Shown here piece after piece: positions 5,564 through 6,380 of a stretch of DNA of 6,380 nt; within the stretch, counting starts at the first letter, position 1; each line of letters begins with the position of its first letter. Under the pieces are notes generated by a model. That model did no database searches and was not told where the DNA came from. It worked only from the letters and a program-made list of their open reading frames with translations. Location of the stretch: NCBI GenBank assembly GCA_958422845.1, contig CATZPU010000072.1, positions 1 through 6,380 of the forward strand, given 5' to 3'. Both the position numbers and the translations under genes were made by a program. Origin of the DNA: an uncultured Lachnospiraceae bacterium (GTDB taxonomy: Bacteria > Bacillota > Clostridia > Lachnospirales > Lachnospiraceae).

Positions 5564-5570
5564 GAGGAGG
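5564..5570 (+). promoter_or_regulatory. Ribosome binding site fixing the zinc-ribbon protein start
   Basis: GAGGAGG lies 7 nt before ATG 5578. An earlier in-frame ATG at 5560 overlaps the cupin stop (TAATG) but would place this Shine-Dalgarno inside the gene, so 5578 is preferred. Confidence 0.82.
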
Positions 5571-5577
5571 CGTTATT

Positions 5578-6327
5578 ATGAACTTTGAAGATCTGGGAAG
5601 AAAAGTAAAAAAATTCAGCCGCAGTACGATGGAAGAGGTGCAGAAAATGAATGAGGTGCGCCAACTGAACGGCAAGGTGAATGAGGCGCAGAAGCAGATC
5701 CGCAATCTTTACAGCGAGATGGGAAAGAAGCTGTACGAGCATTATAAAGAAGAAGCGCTTGTCGGATTTGAAGCAGAGATACATGCGATCAGCGATAAAT
5801 TTGTACGGATCGAAGAGCTGAAAGAGCAGATACGTCAGGTAAAGGGAGTTGTGCTTTGTCCGTGCTGTCATATGGAAGTCTCTGCTGCCGAGCGTTTTTG
5901 CTCGAACTGTGGAAACAAGATGCCGGAAGTGTTTGAGATCGTAGACGATGACGAGCAGGTGGAGGCAGTCGATGTAGAGTCGGAAGATGTGACAGAAACA
6001 GTACAGGAAGCGACAGCAGAAACAGTAGAGGAAGTCACAGAGGCAGCAACCGAGACAGTGCAGGAAGCCGTAAGTACAGCGGCGGAAACAGCAGAGGAAG
6101 TCACAGAGGCAGCAGCCGAGACAGTGCAGGAAACCACAGCAACTACAGCGGCGGAAGCAGCAGAGGAAGTCACAGAGACATCAGCCGAGACAGCGCAGGA
6201 AACCACAGCAACTGCGGCGGCAGCGGAAACAGTAGAGGAAGTTACAGAGGTGGTAGAGGAAGCCACAGAGGCAGCAGCGGAAGCTGCAAGCGATGCGCAG
6301 CAGGCTGAAACAGCGAAAGTTGACTGA
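5578..6327 (+). CDS. Zinc-ribbon protein with helical N-terminus and Glu/Thr/Ala-rich repeat tail
   Basis: This 249-residue protein has three parts. Residues 1-90 are highly charged and should form long helices, probably a coiled coil (for example NGKVNEAQKQIRNLYSEMGK, 31-50). Residues 94-112 form a zinc ribbon with Cys94-x2-Cys97 and Cys108-x2-Cys111; Cys96 and His98 are additional potential ligands. Residues about 118-249 are an acidic, low-complexity tail of Glu, Thr, Ala and Val with four imperfect repeats, probably disordered or weakly helical. No signal peptide or membrane segment is visible, so the protein is likely cytoplasmic. Proteins with a helical N-terminus and a single zinc ribbon are frequent in Firmicutes, mostly without known function. 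It is the second gene of the cupin operon. A scaffold or binding role is a guess. No terminator is visible in the 53 bases after its stop. Confidence 0.82.
   Translation: MNFEDLGRKVKKFSRSTMEEVQKMNEVRQLNGKVNEAQKQIRNLYSEMGKKLYEHYKEEALVGFEAEIHAISDKFVRIEELKEQIRQVKGVVLCPCCHMEVSAAERFCSNCGNKMPEVFEIVDDDEQVEAVDVESEDVTETVQEATAETVEEVTEAATETVQEAVSTAAETAEEVTEAAAETVQETTATTAAEAAEEVTETSAETAQETTATAAAAETVEEVTEVVEEATEAAAEAASDAQQAETAKVD
5995..6255 (+). repeat. Tandem imperfect repeats encoding the E/T/A-rich tail
   Basis: Four units begin with Glu-Thr-(Val/Ala)-Gln-Glu and contain a Glu-Glu-Val-Thr-Glu core. They cover residues 140-158, 159-180, 181-203 and 204-226, that is 19, 22, 23 and 23 residues (57-69 nt). 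The last units are also close at DNA level (shared gaaaccacagcaact and gaggaagtcacagag). This suggests growth by slippage or unequal recombination, so unit number probably varies between strains. Confidence 0.75.
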
Positions 6328-6380
6328 GATTCCGTGTCAGGACTTGCGAATAAGTCGTGGATATGAGAAATATCAAACAC
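6328..6380. other. Window end, downstream of the cupin operon
   Basis: Only 53 bases remain. Two short inverted pairs are visible, GACTT-gcgaat-AAGTC and GATAT-gagaa-ATATC, neither followed by a T-run. An ATG at 6363 begins six open codons to the edge but has only a weak ribosome binding site. Confidence 0.4.

Noticed and set aside
5374..5871. 165-codon - strand open frame
   Set aside because: Antisense to the cupin and the start of the zinc-ribbon gene, both of which have motifs and ribosome binding sites.

Overview
The window looks like chromosomal DNA from a low-to-medium GC Gram-positive anaerobe, most likely a Clostridia / Lachnospiraceae member. The reasons are strong AGGAGG-type ribosome binding sites, near-consensus sigma-A promoters (TTGACA-17-TATGAT type), U-tract hairpin terminators, and an Rpn/PD-(D/E)XK nuclease of a type common in gut Lachnospiraceae. 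The species assignment is inference.

Layout. (1) Positions 1-1829, + strand: the last two genes of an oligopeptide/dipeptide ABC importer operon. They are the 3' part of an OppD/DppD-type ATPase, cut by the window edge, and a complete OppF/DppF-type ATPase that starts directly after it; a terminator follows. (2) 1906-2226, +: a small single-pass membrane protein of unknown function. (3) 2258-2301: a hairpin terminator that serves convergent genes. (4) 2307-3481, -: a self-contained unit with a consensus promoter, a leader of about 210 nt, and a 309-residue Rpn-family PD-(D/E)XK nuclease/putative transposase. The leader holds a possible 28-codon leader ORF and an inverted repeat. (5) 3591-3640: another strong hairpin, the terminator of the next gene. 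(6) 3649-4845, -: a 12-TM major facilitator superfamily transporter. (7) 4846-5218: a divergent control region with back-to-back sigma-A promoters and short direct repeats. (8) 5219-6327, +: a two-gene operon of a small single-domain cupin and a protein with a helical N-terminus, a zinc ribbon and a long Glu/Thr/Ala-rich repetitive tail.

How they fit together. The two ATPases would form the nucleotide-binding heterodimer of one peptide importer whose permeases and binding protein should lie upstream of the window. The transporter and the cupin operon are divergently transcribed from one control region, so co-regulation is possible but not shown. The nuclease unit sits between them with its own promoter and with hairpins on both sides.

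I see no CRISPR array, tRNA, rRNA, insertion-sequence ends or known defence island. The part least explained by ordinary annotation is the long leader of the nuclease gene. It carries a possible leader peptide, a hairpin over that peptide's stop, and a 64-codon open frame continuous with the nuclease.
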